DNA of 64,000 bases from Prosthecobacter fusiformis. Lineage in GTDB: Bacteria > Verrucomicrobiota > Verrucomicrobiia > Verrucomicrobiales > Verrucomicrobiaceae. The position numbers and the translations under genes are program-made. The stretch is from positions 186,001 through 250,000 of the forward strand of contig NZ_SOCA01000003.1 in NCBI RefSeq assembly GCF_004364345.1, in the 5' to 3' direction. Below the pieces are notes generated by a model. That model searched no databases, was not told the DNA's origin, and saw only the letters and a list, made by a program, of their open reading frames with translations. Shown one piece after another: positions 8,725 to 17,325 of this stretch. How positions within the stretch are numbered: the first letter of the stretch is position 1; every line of letters begins with the position of its first letter.

Positions 8725-10446
8725 TTAGGAAACAGTCTGCGCATTGCGGGGCCGGGAGATCTGAGCCTTGCGTTTGGAAAACATGGACAGGGAAAGCCGG
8801 GGAAGGTCTTTATTCTGCGACCGGTAGTGCAGCAGCAGGACTCCTAGCACCCCGAAGATGAGATGGGGGATCCAGGGGCTGAGCCAAGGCGGGACATGGC
8901 CCCCTTTGCCCAGATTCAGGCACAGGTTATTCAGGAACAGGATGCCGAAAAAGATGAAGATGGAACCTGCGATGCCGCCCACGGCTCCACGTCGTGAATA
9001 GGCGATGCCCAGGGGCGCGGCCACCAGTGCCAGGGCAAAGCTCTGCCAGGGCAGGGCAAAGCGCTGGTAGTAATGGGTGTAAAAAGGTGCCAGCCGTTCC
9101 TTGGGATCTTTGGGATGCGCTTTCAGATAGGAGACAATCTCCGGCACGCCCATGTAGTCCGGCTGGAGAGCATAGCTGACCATGCCCCAGGGAGTCTCTT
9201 CAAAGTCTTGCACGTCCAGGGACAGACGGCCTTCGGCATCTTTTGAAAAGGGCCGCACGCTGGTCGGCTTGCCGTCGCTGTAGTCCACTTCCTTGCCATC
9301 GTAAAAGCGCCACAGGCCGCTGGGCCACCACATGGCGGAGTCGGCATGGATCACATGGCTTAATTTCCCGTGCTTATCCATCTCCCGCACCTGCACACCG
9401 CGCAGCCGCTCACCCCGGAGGGAGAAGGGCAGAGTGGAGACATACCAGATGCGGTGCGTAATGGGGTCATTGTAAAGGACGGAGGACGCCATGATGGAGT
9501 CCTTTTGCTTGGCACCCAGGGCGCGCATGACGGCTTCCCGGTTGCCCTCGGCTCGCGGTGCCCAGTGATAGTTGGCCGCCAGGCTCATCATCGCAACGGT
9601 GATGACCACGACGAAGATGGGCTGAAGGATCTGGATGACGCTGCGCCCGGCGCTGAGCATGGCCACGATCTCGTTGGCGCGGGACATTTTGGTTAGGGTA
9701 TAGAGCACCGCCAGCAGCAGGGAGGCTGGCATGACAGAGACAAAAATGAAAGGAACCACACTGAAGTAAAACTTCACCACGCGGCCAAGGCCCGAATTGG
9801 CCTCCTGGAATTCCTTCAAATTATCCAGCAGATCCATGATGATCCAGAGGGAGCAAAAGGCGACAAAGCAGAAGACGAGCGGCGCCAGGAAGGTGCGCAT
9901 GGTGTAGCGCTCCAGTGCACCGCACCGCACATAGTAGTGGACCAGCAGCGGCACGCAGATGCAGGCCAGGTAGATCATGACCATCTTGATCCAGTAAGCG
10001 GTCATGGCCAAAGGCTCCCCGAGCTCCGTCATCTGCATGGCCCCAAGCTGATGGGCGATGTCCGATGAGATGGCCCATGCTGCCACGGAGAGGGCAGCCG
10101 CCCAGGTGGGAAAAACAAGTTTGGGTGGATTTCCCCAGCGCCGCAGCAGGACAAAAAGATAGACCGCACCGCCGACCAGGATCCAGATATCCAGGTAGGG
10201 CAGCATCAGGGATACAGTTTTTAGGATGGGGCCTGCGGGTTGCACCCCCTGCTGGGCCACCAGCTTGCCAGACTGGATGTCATAGCCCACCACCTCTGGC
10301 GGGTGGTCCAGGTGATGTCCCTGCGTGGCCAGCAGGATCATGATCAGCAGGGCCAGCGAAAAAGCAGACCGACCTAAAAAAGGCCATACGCGCACCCGGT
10401 GGGCGATAAGGCGCAGCTTTTTAAGGAGTGTTGGAAGCCAAGTCAT
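8725..10446 (-). CDS. LptF/LptG family lipopolysaccharide export permease with N-terminal extension
   Basis: 573 residues, well over the ~360 usual for LptF or LptG. From about residue 180 the protein follows the family: RYTMRTFLAPLVFCF, two helices, a periplasmic jellyroll domain (~310-430), and three C-terminal helices with PLGIAYSRRGAVGG. LptFG with the ATPase LptB extracts LPS from the inner membrane. The first ~175 residues add four predicted membrane helices not found in typical members. ATG 10446 has AAGGG eight bases upstream; the frame is open 14 codons further. The acyltransferase-heptosyltransferase gene lies just upstream on the same strand, supporting an LPS role. LptF versus LptG cannot be settled. 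Confidence 0.85.
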   Translation of the reverse strand: MTWLPTLLKKLRLIAHRVRVWPFLGRSAFSLALLIMILLATQGHHLDHPPEVVGYDIQSGKLVAQQGVQPAGPILKTVSLMLPYLDIWILVGGAVYLFVLLRRWGNPPKLVFPTWAAALSVAAWAISSDIAHQLGAMQMTELGEPLAMTAYWIKMVMIYLACICVPLLVHYYVRCGALERYTMRTFLAPLVFCFVAFCSLWIIMDLLDNLKEFQEANSGLGRVVKFYFSVVPFIFVSVMPASLLLAVLYTLTKMSRANEIVAMLSAGRSVIQILQPIFVVVITVAMMSLAANYHWAPRAEGNREAVMRALGAKQKDSIMASSVLYNDPITHRIWYVSTLPFSLRGERLRGVQVREMDKHGKLSHVIHADSAMWWPSGLWRFYDGKEVDYSDGKPTSVRPFSKDAEGRLSLDVQDFEETPWGMVSYALQPDYMGVPEIVSYLKAHPKDPKERLAPFYTHYYQRFALPWQSFALALVAAPLGIAYSRRGAVGGIAGSIFIFFGILFLNNLCLNLGKGGHVPPWLSPWIPHLIFGVLGVLLLHYRSQNKDLPRLSLSMFSKRKAQISRPRNAQTVS

Positions 10447-10546
10447 TCGTTCAGCCCTTAGAGATGGCGAGGATGCACCGGGTGGCAAGGACGGAGGATG
10501 CCCGGATGTGGGTCGAGGGCAGGCAATGTTTTATATACAGGCAAAA

Positions 10547-12520
10547 TTAGTTTTGCCTGGCTAGCCTGTCCTCCACCGCTGCGGCGACCTGGGCCGGGGT
10601 CACGCGGGTCATGCATTCGTAATGGCCGAAGGGGCATTCGCGTTTAAAGCAGGGGCTGCAGGGGACGTGGTGGCGGATGACGGTATGCTGGGGGCCGAGC
10701 GGGCCGGTCAGCACGGGTTCCGTGGAGCCAAAGATGCTGACGGTGGGTACTCCCAGGGCAGCGGCCAGATGCATGGTGCCGGTATCGTTGGTGACTAGCA
10801 GATGGCAGCTGCGCAGTTCCGTGATGAGGCCGGAAAGCCGCGTTTTACCAACGAGATTGCGGTGCTTCACTTCACCCACCATTTGGGAAAGCTGCTCCCC
10901 CATGGCCGCTTCACCCGGCGCGCCGAAGAATGCCCATTCGATTTCTGGATGGCCTGCGGAGACTTGTTTCATCACGTCGGCAAAGCGGTCCATGGGCCAG
11001 CGTTTGGCCTGGCCGTATTCGGCTCCGGCACAGATGCCGATGCGGATGGGGCTGCCCGCCGGCGGTGTGTTCACGGGTAGAATGGCGTCCCAGCCTTCGA
11101 TGTCGGCTCCGCATGTTTTGGCCACGTGCAGATATCGTAAAGTGTGGTGCATCGGCGGCCCCAGTGTTTTTGGGGGTTCTTTGATGATCTGGGTCAGGAA
11201 GCGGGATCGCAGGGAGCCTTTATACCCGACCAGTCGGGGAATGCCCGCGAGCCAGAATTCCAGGGTACTGCGGGTGGAATTGGTCAGCAGAATGGCGGCA
11301 TCAATGCGCACGCCTGTTTTCTTGATGCGACGCGCGACGCTGAACAGCCCCTCTTTGTTTTCTTTGCCGATATACCGGTCCACTTCGGGCTGGGATTCCC
11401 ACAGCTCGCGCAGCTTTTCAGGTCCGAAAACGGTTATCTTGCAGTCAGGTCGCCCAGCTTTCATGGCACGTACAGCGGGAAAGGCCATGCAGGCATCTCC
11501 CAGCCAGTTTGGAGAGCGGACAAGGAGCTCAAAAGGTTGCAGTTTCGAGGGATCGTAGTCCGTTGGGAAGGCGATGCCGCGTTTGTAAGGCTTCAGCAGG
11601 AAGCGGGGTTTGGGCAGCTTCCAGCGGTTGTGTACCCAGAACCAGTTCTCCGGCTGCCGACGAACCATCTTCTCCAGCCTCTGGTTCATCGCCAGGGTCA
11701 GTCCTTCGACCGTTTGTTTACTTTCTCCGGTTTCGACAGGAGCACCGAAGACCATGCGCCAGCGGCCAGGACCGTCATCATAAATGGCGACAGGCACCAG
11801 AACGCCGCGAGCACGGTGGGTCATCATGGCAGCGATTGGGGTGGTGGAGGCCAGGCGGTCAAATAAGGGGCACCAGATGCCGTGATCACCAGCGTGTTGA
11901 TCCACCAGAATCCCCAGGCAGCCGCCTTCCTTCATGTGTTTCATCGGCCCATTGAAGCCGTCCTGGCGGTTAAAAAGGGTGAATCCTTGCAAGCGCCGCC
12001 GCCGGATGAGCAAGGCATTGAGAAAGGGATTCCGCAGCGGCTGGTACACGGCTGCTGGAGTGCGCCCGAAAGCAAAAAGCTGGGGCACTTGCGTGATGAC
12101 CTCCCAGCAGCTCAAATGGGCGACCATGTAGAGGATCGGCTTGTTTTGGGCCATGGCTTCATGGTTATACTCGTTGCCCTCCACGGTGACCCGGCGCTCC
12201 ACATCTGCCGTTTTCATCATGGGCAATTTGAAGCCGCACAGGATATTGGAAAAAAGGGATTGGAAGTGGGCCTTCGCCGTGTGGTGGATCCAGTGTTCCG
12301 TTCTTTGGCTGCCAAAGGCGATGCGCAGATTATGCTTGGCCAGCCGCCGGTATTTGGGAGCCAGGTAAAAGCCAATGCTGCCCAGGATACGGCCTAGATA
12401 CCAGACGAGTGCCAGCGGCAGCAGCCAGAGCACGCCCTCTATGCAGCGAAACAGTGCATACACCAGCCAGTGGCTGATGAGCTGAAGAGTTTTGTTTTTC
12501 GGGGGGGAGGCCTTGCCCAT
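10547..12520 (-). CDS. Fused lipid A acyltransferase (LpxL/HtrB-like) and heptosyltransferase II (WaaF-like)
   Basis: 657 residues in two parts. Residues 1-310 form an LpxL/HtrB-type late acyltransferase: a membrane helix near 27-50, the HX4E catalytic pair (H135, E140, in AHLSCWEV), and ILVDQHAG near 204. Residues ~329-657 form a GT9 glycosyltransferase like WaaF: LLVRSPNWLGDACMAFPA, the donor-site region VTNDTGTMHLAAALGVPTV, and the Cys-rich end CSPCFKRECPFGHYECM. Together they predict secondary acylation of lipid A and addition of core heptose by one membrane-bound polypeptide. No stop or frameshift separates the halves. It is followed by the LptF/G-like gene on the same strand. Confidence 0.9.
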   Translation of the reverse strand: MGKASPPKNKTLQLISHWLVYALFRCIEGVLWLLPLALVWYLGRILGSIGFYLAPKYRRLAKHNLRIAFGSQRTEHWIHHTAKAHFQSLFSNILCGFKLPMMKTADVERRVTVEGNEYNHEAMAQNKPILYMVAHLSCWEVITQVPQLFAFGRTPAAVYQPLRNPFLNALLIRRRRLQGFTLFNRQDGFNGPMKHMKEGGCLGILVDQHAGDHGIWCPLFDRLASTTPIAAMMTHRARGVLVPVAIYDDGPGRWRMVFGAPVETGESKQTVEGLTLAMNQRLEKMVRRQPENWFWVHNRWKLPKPRFLLKPYKRGIAFPTDYDPSKLQPFELLVRSPNWLGDACMAFPAVRAMKAGRPDCKITVFGPEKLRELWESQPEVDRYIGKENKEGLFSVARRIKKTGVRIDAAILLTNSTRSTLEFWLAGIPRLVGYKGSLRSRFLTQIIKEPPKTLGPPMHHTLRYLHVAKTCGADIEGWDAILPVNTPPAGSPIRIGICAGAEYGQAKRWPMDRFADVMKQVSAGHPEIEWAFFGAPGEAAMGEQLSQMVGEVKHRNLVGKTRLSGLITELRSCHLLVTNDTGTMHLAAALGVPTVSIFGSTEPVLTGPLGPQHTVIRHHVPCSPCFKRECPFGHYECMTRVTPAQVAAAVEDRLARQN

Positions 12521-12592
12521 GCGTTTTGCCTCCTATGGCTCAACGCATTGAGTTACGCAACCTCTCCCCTCATCTGGCGGCAAAGGGGGAGC

Positions 12593-13498
12593 TTAGCTCC
12601 AGCCCATCCATTCTTTCAGCACCTTCAGGTCGCGCACATGGGCTTCGCGGCATTCTTTGATGTAAGCTGGATTTTTGATGTCCCCTTTTAGGTACTCCAG
12701 ATGCAGGGAAATGGGGCCGGAGTAATTGTTTTTGACCAGCATTTTCGCAAAGGCGGGATTCACCTGACCGGTGCCCAGAGGGCAGGTTTCGGATTTCCGG
12801 CCTATCCATTCGAAGTCTTTGAAATAGACGCCGCCCCAGTGTTCTTCGGTCAGCTTGGCATTGATGGGCCAGGCTGAGCCGCCTTCCACGGTGGCGTGCA
12901 GGATGTCAAAAACGAAGGCGAACTGCTCCGGTTTGTATTCGCGCATGATGGAATACATGTCCCAGACCGGGGCCGCCACATAGTCCTTGCCGGAGTGGTT
13001 TTGAAACAGGGGCTGGATGCCGATCTCCTGGCAAAGCTGCACCAGATCCTTGATCTTCGGTTTGATGTCCTGGAGCTGCGGCCAGATGGGCTTATCCAGG
13101 TCATATTTGAAATAGCTCATGCGGAAGCGCTTCACACCCAGGGCGGCGGCCGTGCGCAGGACTTTTTCGGTGTGTTGCTCAGCGCTCACTTCATTGATCC
13201 CGGACGTCATGATGGTCAGCTTCAGGTCCTGTTTTTTCAGGGCCTCGATCATCTTCGGCAGTTCCGTTTCGATGGCTTCTGGCTCGATGTGGCCTTTGGG
13301 ACGGATAGGTGCTTCAACACCGTCCACGCCCATTTCTGCGGCTAAGCTGGCGATTTCATCATAGGGCAGGCCTTGGAGATGCTTGGTGAAAAAACACAGT
13401 TCATTGGCCCGGGGTTTGGCCGCAAAGGCCGGGGCGCTGAAGGCGAGGGAGCCACCGATGAGGGCGGCATTTTTCAGAAAGGTACGGCGGTCAGACAT
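12593..13498 (-). CDS. Twin-arginine-exported sugar isomerase/epimerase-like TIM barrel protein
   Basis: 301 residues. MSDRRTFLKNAALIGGSLAF is a typical Tat signal (RRTFLK). The mature part fits the xylose-isomerase-like TIM barrel (AP endonuclease 2 fold): LCFFTKHLQGLPYDE, EMGVDGVEAPIR, LKLTIMTSGI, PLFQNHSGKDY, FVFDILHATVEGG and ISLHLEYLKGD, with His, Asp and Glu residues positioned as metal ligands. Such secreted proteins are abundant in planctomycetes and verrucomicrobia; the substrate is unknown. ATG 13498 is preferred over an upstream GTG because of the Tat motif. It precedes the LPS acyltransferase fusion by 72 bases on the same strand; cotranscription is possible. Confidence 0.85.
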   Translation of the reverse strand: MSDRRTFLKNAALIGGSLAFSAPAFAAKPRANELCFFTKHLQGLPYDEIASLAAEMGVDGVEAPIRPKGHIEPEAIETELPKMIEALKKQDLKLTIMTSGINEVSAEQHTEKVLRTAAALGVKRFRMSYFKYDLDKPIWPQLQDIKPKIKDLVQLCQEIGIQPLFQNHSGKDYVAAPVWDMYSIMREYKPEQFAFVFDILHATVEGGSAWPINAKLTEEHWGGVYFKDFEWIGRKSETCPLGTGQVNPAFAKMLVKNNYSGPISLHLEYLKGDIKNPAYIKECREAHVRDLKVLKEWMGWS

Positions 13499-13573
13499 GG
13501 TGGGAAGAAAACCCACCAGGAAGGCGAATCTTGCAAGCCATCATTCGGCAGAGATGCTGAGCGGGATGGAATC

Positions 13574-14494
13574 CTATTCCATCACCGGGTTGCTCTCCAC
13601 CAGTGCATACACTTCCACCGGTTCAGGCTGGCCCTTCACCGCATGAATGCCGACGTTTTTATAGTCTTTCATGCCATCAGCCCAGCCCTCCAGGAAGGAT
13701 GAACCAGCAAGGACGGGTACCTGGAGCTTACGGGTGAGACTTTCGATGCGGAAGGTCACGTTCACCGCTTCTCCCACGGCGGTATTCACGCCACGGCCCA
13801 TGGCACCCAGCGCCACACCGCCGATGTTTAGACCCACATGGCAGTAAACTTCCATGTCCATCTCATCACGCATCATTTTGCGCACGGGGGATTCGCTGGC
13901 TTCGGGGCTGCTGAGCAAACGGGCGGCTTCTGTGGCTTGTTCGCGCATTTCAATGCTGTCTCCCACCCAGTAGGCGAAGACGCCATCGCCAATGAATTTG
14001 TCGATGATGGCACCGCGAGGTTTTAGGATGCGTTCACAGTCCGCATACCATTCACGTAGCATCGTGGCCACTTGCTCAGCACTGAGGCGGGCAGAGATGT
14101 TAGTGAAATTGCGCAGATCCCCGACGAGCAGTGTCGCCCGGACGGTGCGCATGGGCAGGGCCACGGTATGCAGCATCTGGGTGCCGCTGCCTGCTCCCTG
14201 GGCATTATCGCCCTCATCAGTCTCAAAAATAAAAATGCAGGTGCCTAACTGGATGCGGTCTCCATGGCGGAGGGCACGTGCGGTGGTGACGGCCACGTCA
14301 TTCACAAAGCTGCCATTGGCACTGCCCAGGTCCGAGACCCAGTAGAGGCTGCCATCGCGGCGGATGGTCGCATGCTGCCGGGATACCCCCGCATCCGTCA
14401 GGCGGATGGTGGCATCCGGGCTACGGCCCAGAAGGGTGAAGTCCTCGAGAGAGTGCTCCACTCCTTTATCGTGAGCTCTGAGAAAGGCAGGCAT
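13574..14494 (-). CDS. FHA domain-adenylate cyclase (class III) fusion protein
   Basis: 306 residues from ATG 14494. An FHA domain (about 10-95) has LLGRSPDATIRL, GVSRQHATI and LGSANGSFVND, the phosphothreonine-binding loops. A class III nucleotide cyclase domain follows (about 120-300) with the two metal-binding aspartates in VGDLRNFT and IGDGVFAYW, the lysine in IIDKFIGDG, and the end GEAVNVTFRIESL. It should be soluble and make a cyclic nucleotide, probably cAMP, in response to a phosphoprotein. A TTG at 14524 would add ten residues. No kinase or cyclic nucleotide receptor is adjacent. Confidence 0.88.
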   Translation of the reverse strand: MPAFLRAHDKGVEHSLEDFTLLGRSPDATIRLTDAGVSRQHATIRRDGSLYWVSDLGSANGSFVNDVAVTTARALRHGDRIQLGTCIFIFETDEGDNAQGAGSGTQMLHTVALPMRTVRATLLVGDLRNFTNISARLSAEQVATMLREWYADCERILKPRGAIIDKFIGDGVFAYWVGDSIEMREQATEAARLLSSPEASESPVRKMMRDEMDMEVYCHVGLNIGGVALGAMGRGVNTAVGEAVNVTFRIESLTRKLQVPVLAGSSFLEGWADGMKDYKNVGIHAVKGQPEPVEVYALVESNPVME

Positions 14495-14774
14495 GATGAT
14501 TTTGTCGAACAACTCTTGAAGCAACTAGCGCCAGGAAGTCAAGCGCCCAGCGAAAAGTTTTCCGAAATACACTTCATGCTGGGGCGATTGAGCCATGAAA
14601 TGACGGATATCACCCTCAAATTCTTCGAAAAAACGCGCTTTTCCGTGGATTTTGCCCGTTCTGACCCTCGTCTCATTAAATGGAAGCTCAAAAAATTTCG
14701 AAATGATCAGATTCCAGCCAATGGGATTGTTGATGAAACCCAATCGCTGTGTCTAGTGCAGAGGAGGTGAGCAA
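14495..14774. other. Long gap upstream of the kup leader, no confident gene
   Basis: The 404 bases between the divergent cyclase and kup genes hold the leader ORF and hairpin listed separately. The rest has no tRNA-like fold or terminator that I can see. A plus-strand frame starting at ATG 14575 could encode 65 residues (ending 14770) with a protein-like composition, but it lacks a visible ribosome site or recognisable motif, and an overlapping minus-strand frame is equally open. I leave both uncalled. Confidence 0.4.
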
Positions 14775-14837
14775 GTGAAGTCGCCGGATTGTCCGCCAGC
14801 GCCCCACTCACCAATGCAATTTCCGGCTTTAGTTTAA
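14775..14837 (+). CDS. Candidate proline-rich leader peptide upstream of kup
   Basis: A 20-codon ORF starting with GTG at 14775 and ending in TAA. Its support is the sequence AGGAGGTGA at 14762-14770, almost the full complement of the 16S rRNA 3' end, seven bases before the GTG; most start sites in this window have weak or no such site. The predicted peptide, MKSPDCPPAPHSPMQFPALV, has six prolines including a PP pair, which can slow ribosomes. It ends 61 bases before kup. Proline-rich leaders are known to control the Mg2+ transporter gene mgtA in Salmonella; any similar role here is inference. Confidence 0.45.
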   Translation: MKSPDCPPAPHSPMQFPALV

Positions 14838-14873
14838 CACTGCTACTTATCCGGCCTCCCTGTTCCAACTGGT

Positions 14874-14890
14874 CTCCGGCATTCTCGGAG
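14874..14890 (+). promoter_or_regulatory. Hairpin covering the kup Shine-Dalgarno
   Basis: CTCCG at 14874-14878 can pair with CGGAG at 14886-14890 across a seven-base loop. GGAG at 14887-14890 lies eight bases before the kup ATG and is the obvious ribosome-binding site, so folding would hide it. The stem is only five base pairs but all but one are G-C. Lying after the leader ORF, it is placed to let upstream translation affect kup translation. Confidence 0.4.
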
Positions 14891-14898
14891 TATCCAAA

Positions 14899-16782
14899 AT
14901 GTCCGATCACAAACCGTCTAATAATTGGTCCCTGGCCCTCGTGGCTTTGGGTGTCGTCTTTGGGGATATTGGAACCAGCCCTCTGTATGCACTGCGAGAG
15001 TGCCTGGATCACGCGGGGTATGACCCCGCCATCCATGGGGTGGAAATGGTCTATGGCCCCATCTCTTTGATGTTCTGGTCTTTGAGCATCATGGTTTCTG
15101 TCAAGTATCTGAGCTTGCTCAGCTATGCGACGGCCCAGGGGGAAGGGGGCATGTTTGCCCTGCTGTCCTTGCTGAAATCCAAAAAGGAAGTTTTGACCCC
15201 TAAAAGCATGGCCTTTGTGCTGCTAGTCGTCCTGTTTGGAGCTTCGTTGCTTTATGGCGATGGCATGATCACGCCGGCAATCTCGGTGCTTTCCGCTGTC
15301 GAAGGCCTCAAGCAGATCAATCCTGACCTGGCACATTGGGTGGTGCCGATTTCGGTGACCATTTTGATGGGGCTGTTCATGGTGCAGAAGCACGGCACGG
15401 CCAAAATCGGGGTCGCCTTTGGCCCGATCATGATCGTGTGGTTCCTGGCGCTTGGCGGGCTGGGGCTGTATCGTTTTCTAGAGCATCCAGAGGTCATTCA
15501 GTCTCTGTCTCCACACTGGGGACTGCTGTATCTTTGGGATCATGGGTATCATGGCATTGTCATCATGGGCATGGTGCTGCTGGCGGTGACTGGTTGTGAG
15601 GCCCTGTATGCGGACATCGGCCATTTTGGTCATAAGCCGTTGCAGCGTTCCTGGTTCATCATGGTCTGGCCTGCGCTCACTTTAAATTACCTGGGTCAGG
15701 GAGCTTTGGTGGTGAATGATCCGGGTGCTCTGGAACATCCGTTTTTCAAGCTGGTGCCGCAGGCGCTTCTGGTGCCAATGATTATTCTGGCGACTGGGGC
15801 GACCATCATCGCCTCCCAGGCGATGATTACGGGGGTATTTTCACTGACGCAGCAGGCGGTGCAACTCGGCTACCTGCCCCGCTTGCGTATTGTGCATACG
15901 AACCCGGATGTGCGCGGCCAGATCTACATGCCACAGGTCAATTTTCTTCTCATGGCTGCATGCATCGCCCTGGTGATCGGTTTCCAGACCTCCAGCGCAC
16001 TGGCGTCCGCATATGGGTTGTCCGTATCCATGGAAATGCTGCTGACCAGCATCCTCTTTTACTATGTAGCCCGGCGTGTGTGGGACTGGCCTTTCTGGAA
16101 GGCATTTCTGCCCGTATTCGTATTCATCAGCATTGAGGTGGGTTATGTGGCGGGCAGTCTGGTGAAGTTCATGCAGGGTGCCTGGTTCCCGCTGGTGGTG
16201 GCTGCTGGTATCTGGATCGTGATGAAAACGTGGATGGACGGGCGGGCAGTGCTTTTTCAGGCGATGCAACGCGGGCGTCTGCCAGTCAGCTTCCTGATTG
16301 AGGAGATTCAAAAGGACCGCATTATCCGGGTGCCGGGTACCGCGGTGTTTATGTCTGCCAGTGCGGATGGCCTGCCACTGGCGCTGCTGCATCATTTGAA
16401 ACACAATAAAGCCCTGCATAAGCAGGTCGTGCTGCTGACCGTCCGGTTCGAAGACGTGGCCCATGTCGGGCGGGATGCGCGGCATGAAATTGAGCAGCAT
16501 TGCGATGAGTTTTACAGGGTGGTGCTGCGGTATGGATTTGCTGAATCCCCACGGGTCTTTGATGACCTGTGTGATGCCCTGAGTGAGAAGACCCAGCTCA
16601 AACGGGCCAGCATTACCTTCTACCAAAGCCGTGAGATCCTGCTGACCAACGGCCCTGGGAAAATGGCGCGCTGGCGGAAAAATCTTTTCGTCACTCTCAG
16701 CCGTATGTCGCGGCCGGCCACGGGTTACTTTGAACTGCCTCCTCGTCAGGTTTGTGAACTGGGTATCCAATTAGAGGTTTAA
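14899..16782 (+). CDS. kup: Kup family potassium uptake protein
   Basis: 627 residues, standard for Kup/HAK/KT transporters, which bring in K+ with protons through the inner membrane. The N-terminus LALVALGVVFGDIGTSPLYA is the family hallmark, followed by about twelve membrane helices (GDGMITPAISVLSAVEG, GCEALYADIGHFG, YLGQGALVV) and a soluble C-terminal domain from about residue 450. CGGAG is placed eight bases before ATG 14899. A leader ORF and a small hairpin lie upstream, and a small soluble gene follows 23 bases downstream. Family assignment is very secure. Confidence 0.96.
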   Translation: MSDHKPSNNWSLALVALGVVFGDIGTSPLYALRECLDHAGYDPAIHGVEMVYGPISLMFWSLSIMVSVKYLSLLSYATAQGEGGMFALLSLLKSKKEVLTPKSMAFVLLVVLFGASLLYGDGMITPAISVLSAVEGLKQINPDLAHWVVPISVTILMGLFMVQKHGTAKIGVAFGPIMIVWFLALGGLGLYRFLEHPEVIQSLSPHWGLLYLWDHGYHGIVIMGMVLLAVTGCEALYADIGHFGHKPLQRSWFIMVWPALTLNYLGQGALVVNDPGALEHPFFKLVPQALLVPMIILATGATIIASQAMITGVFSLTQQAVQLGYLPRLRIVHTNPDVRGQIYMPQVNFLLMAACIALVIGFQTSSALASAYGLSVSMEMLLTSILFYYVARRVWDWPFWKAFLPVFVFISIEVGYVAGSLVKFMQGAWFPLVVAAGIWIVMKTWMDGRAVLFQAMQRGRLPVSFLIEEIQKDRIIRVPGTAVFMSASADGLPLALLHHLKHNKALHKQVVLLTVRFEDVAHVGRDARHEIEQHCDEFYRVVLRYGFAESPRVFDDLCDALSEKTQLKRASITFYQSREILLTNGPGKMARWRKNLFVTLSRMSRPATGYFELPPRQVCELGIQLEV

Positions 16783-16805
16783 GGTGCCGCTGTGGAGTCA
16801 GACTA

Positions 16806-17234
16806 ATGGATCAAGAACTGCTGGAAAAGCTGCGTAAAATCGAGCGTCTCTACGCTGGGGCTACTTCACCTGGGGAAAAGAATGCCGCCGCCGATGCCAT
16901 GGCACGCATCACCCGCCGCCTCCAGGAAACTGTGAGGACTGAGCCCGCCATCGAATACAAATTCACCCTGACCGACGCTTGGTCCAAGAAGCTGTTTATT
17001 GCTCTTTTGCGCCGGTATTCCCTCCGCCCATACCGCTATTCCCGGCAGCGGCGGACCACTGTCATGGTACGGGTGCCGCGTAGTTTTGTGGATCAAACCC
17101 TATGGCCGGAATTTTTGGAACTCAGCACGGTTCTGAAAAACTATCTGGATGAAATGACGGATCAGGTCATCCGCCAGGGGGTGCATGAAAACGATGCGGA
17201 CGAAGATGTAATCCTAGGAGAGTACCTCGAATGA
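16806..17234 (+). CDS. Small protein with DUF2786-like N-terminus
   Basis: 142 residues, no signal or membrane segment. The first ~38 residues (LLEKLRKIERLYAGA, then EKNAAADAMARITRRL) look like the short helical DUF2786 motif found in phage and bacterial proteins of unknown role. The remainder is basic then acidic, with RRYSLRPYRYSRQRR, suggesting nucleic-acid or protein binding. GGAG sits eight bases before ATG 16806. It lies 23 bases after kup on the same strand, so it is probably cotranscribed. Function unknown. Confidence 0.75.
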   Translation: MDQELLEKLRKIERLYAGATSPGEKNAAADAMARITRRLQETVRTEPAIEYKFTLTDAWSKKLFIALLRRYSLRPYRYSRQRRTTVMVRVPRSFVDQTLWPEFLELSTVLKNYLDEMTDQVIRQGVHENDADEDVILGEYLE

Positions 17235-17325
17235 TTCAAATTCTTGTATTTAACGAGGAAAAGAACGCGAAAAGAGATGTGTAATTCTAATACGCCTGCT
17301 AAACTTTTTACGTGCCTCCCCCGTC

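Noticed and set aside
14575-14770. 65-codon ORF upstream of the kup leader
   Set aside because: Composition is plausible but there is no ribosome site, motif or conserved-looking segment, and an opposite frame is open too.
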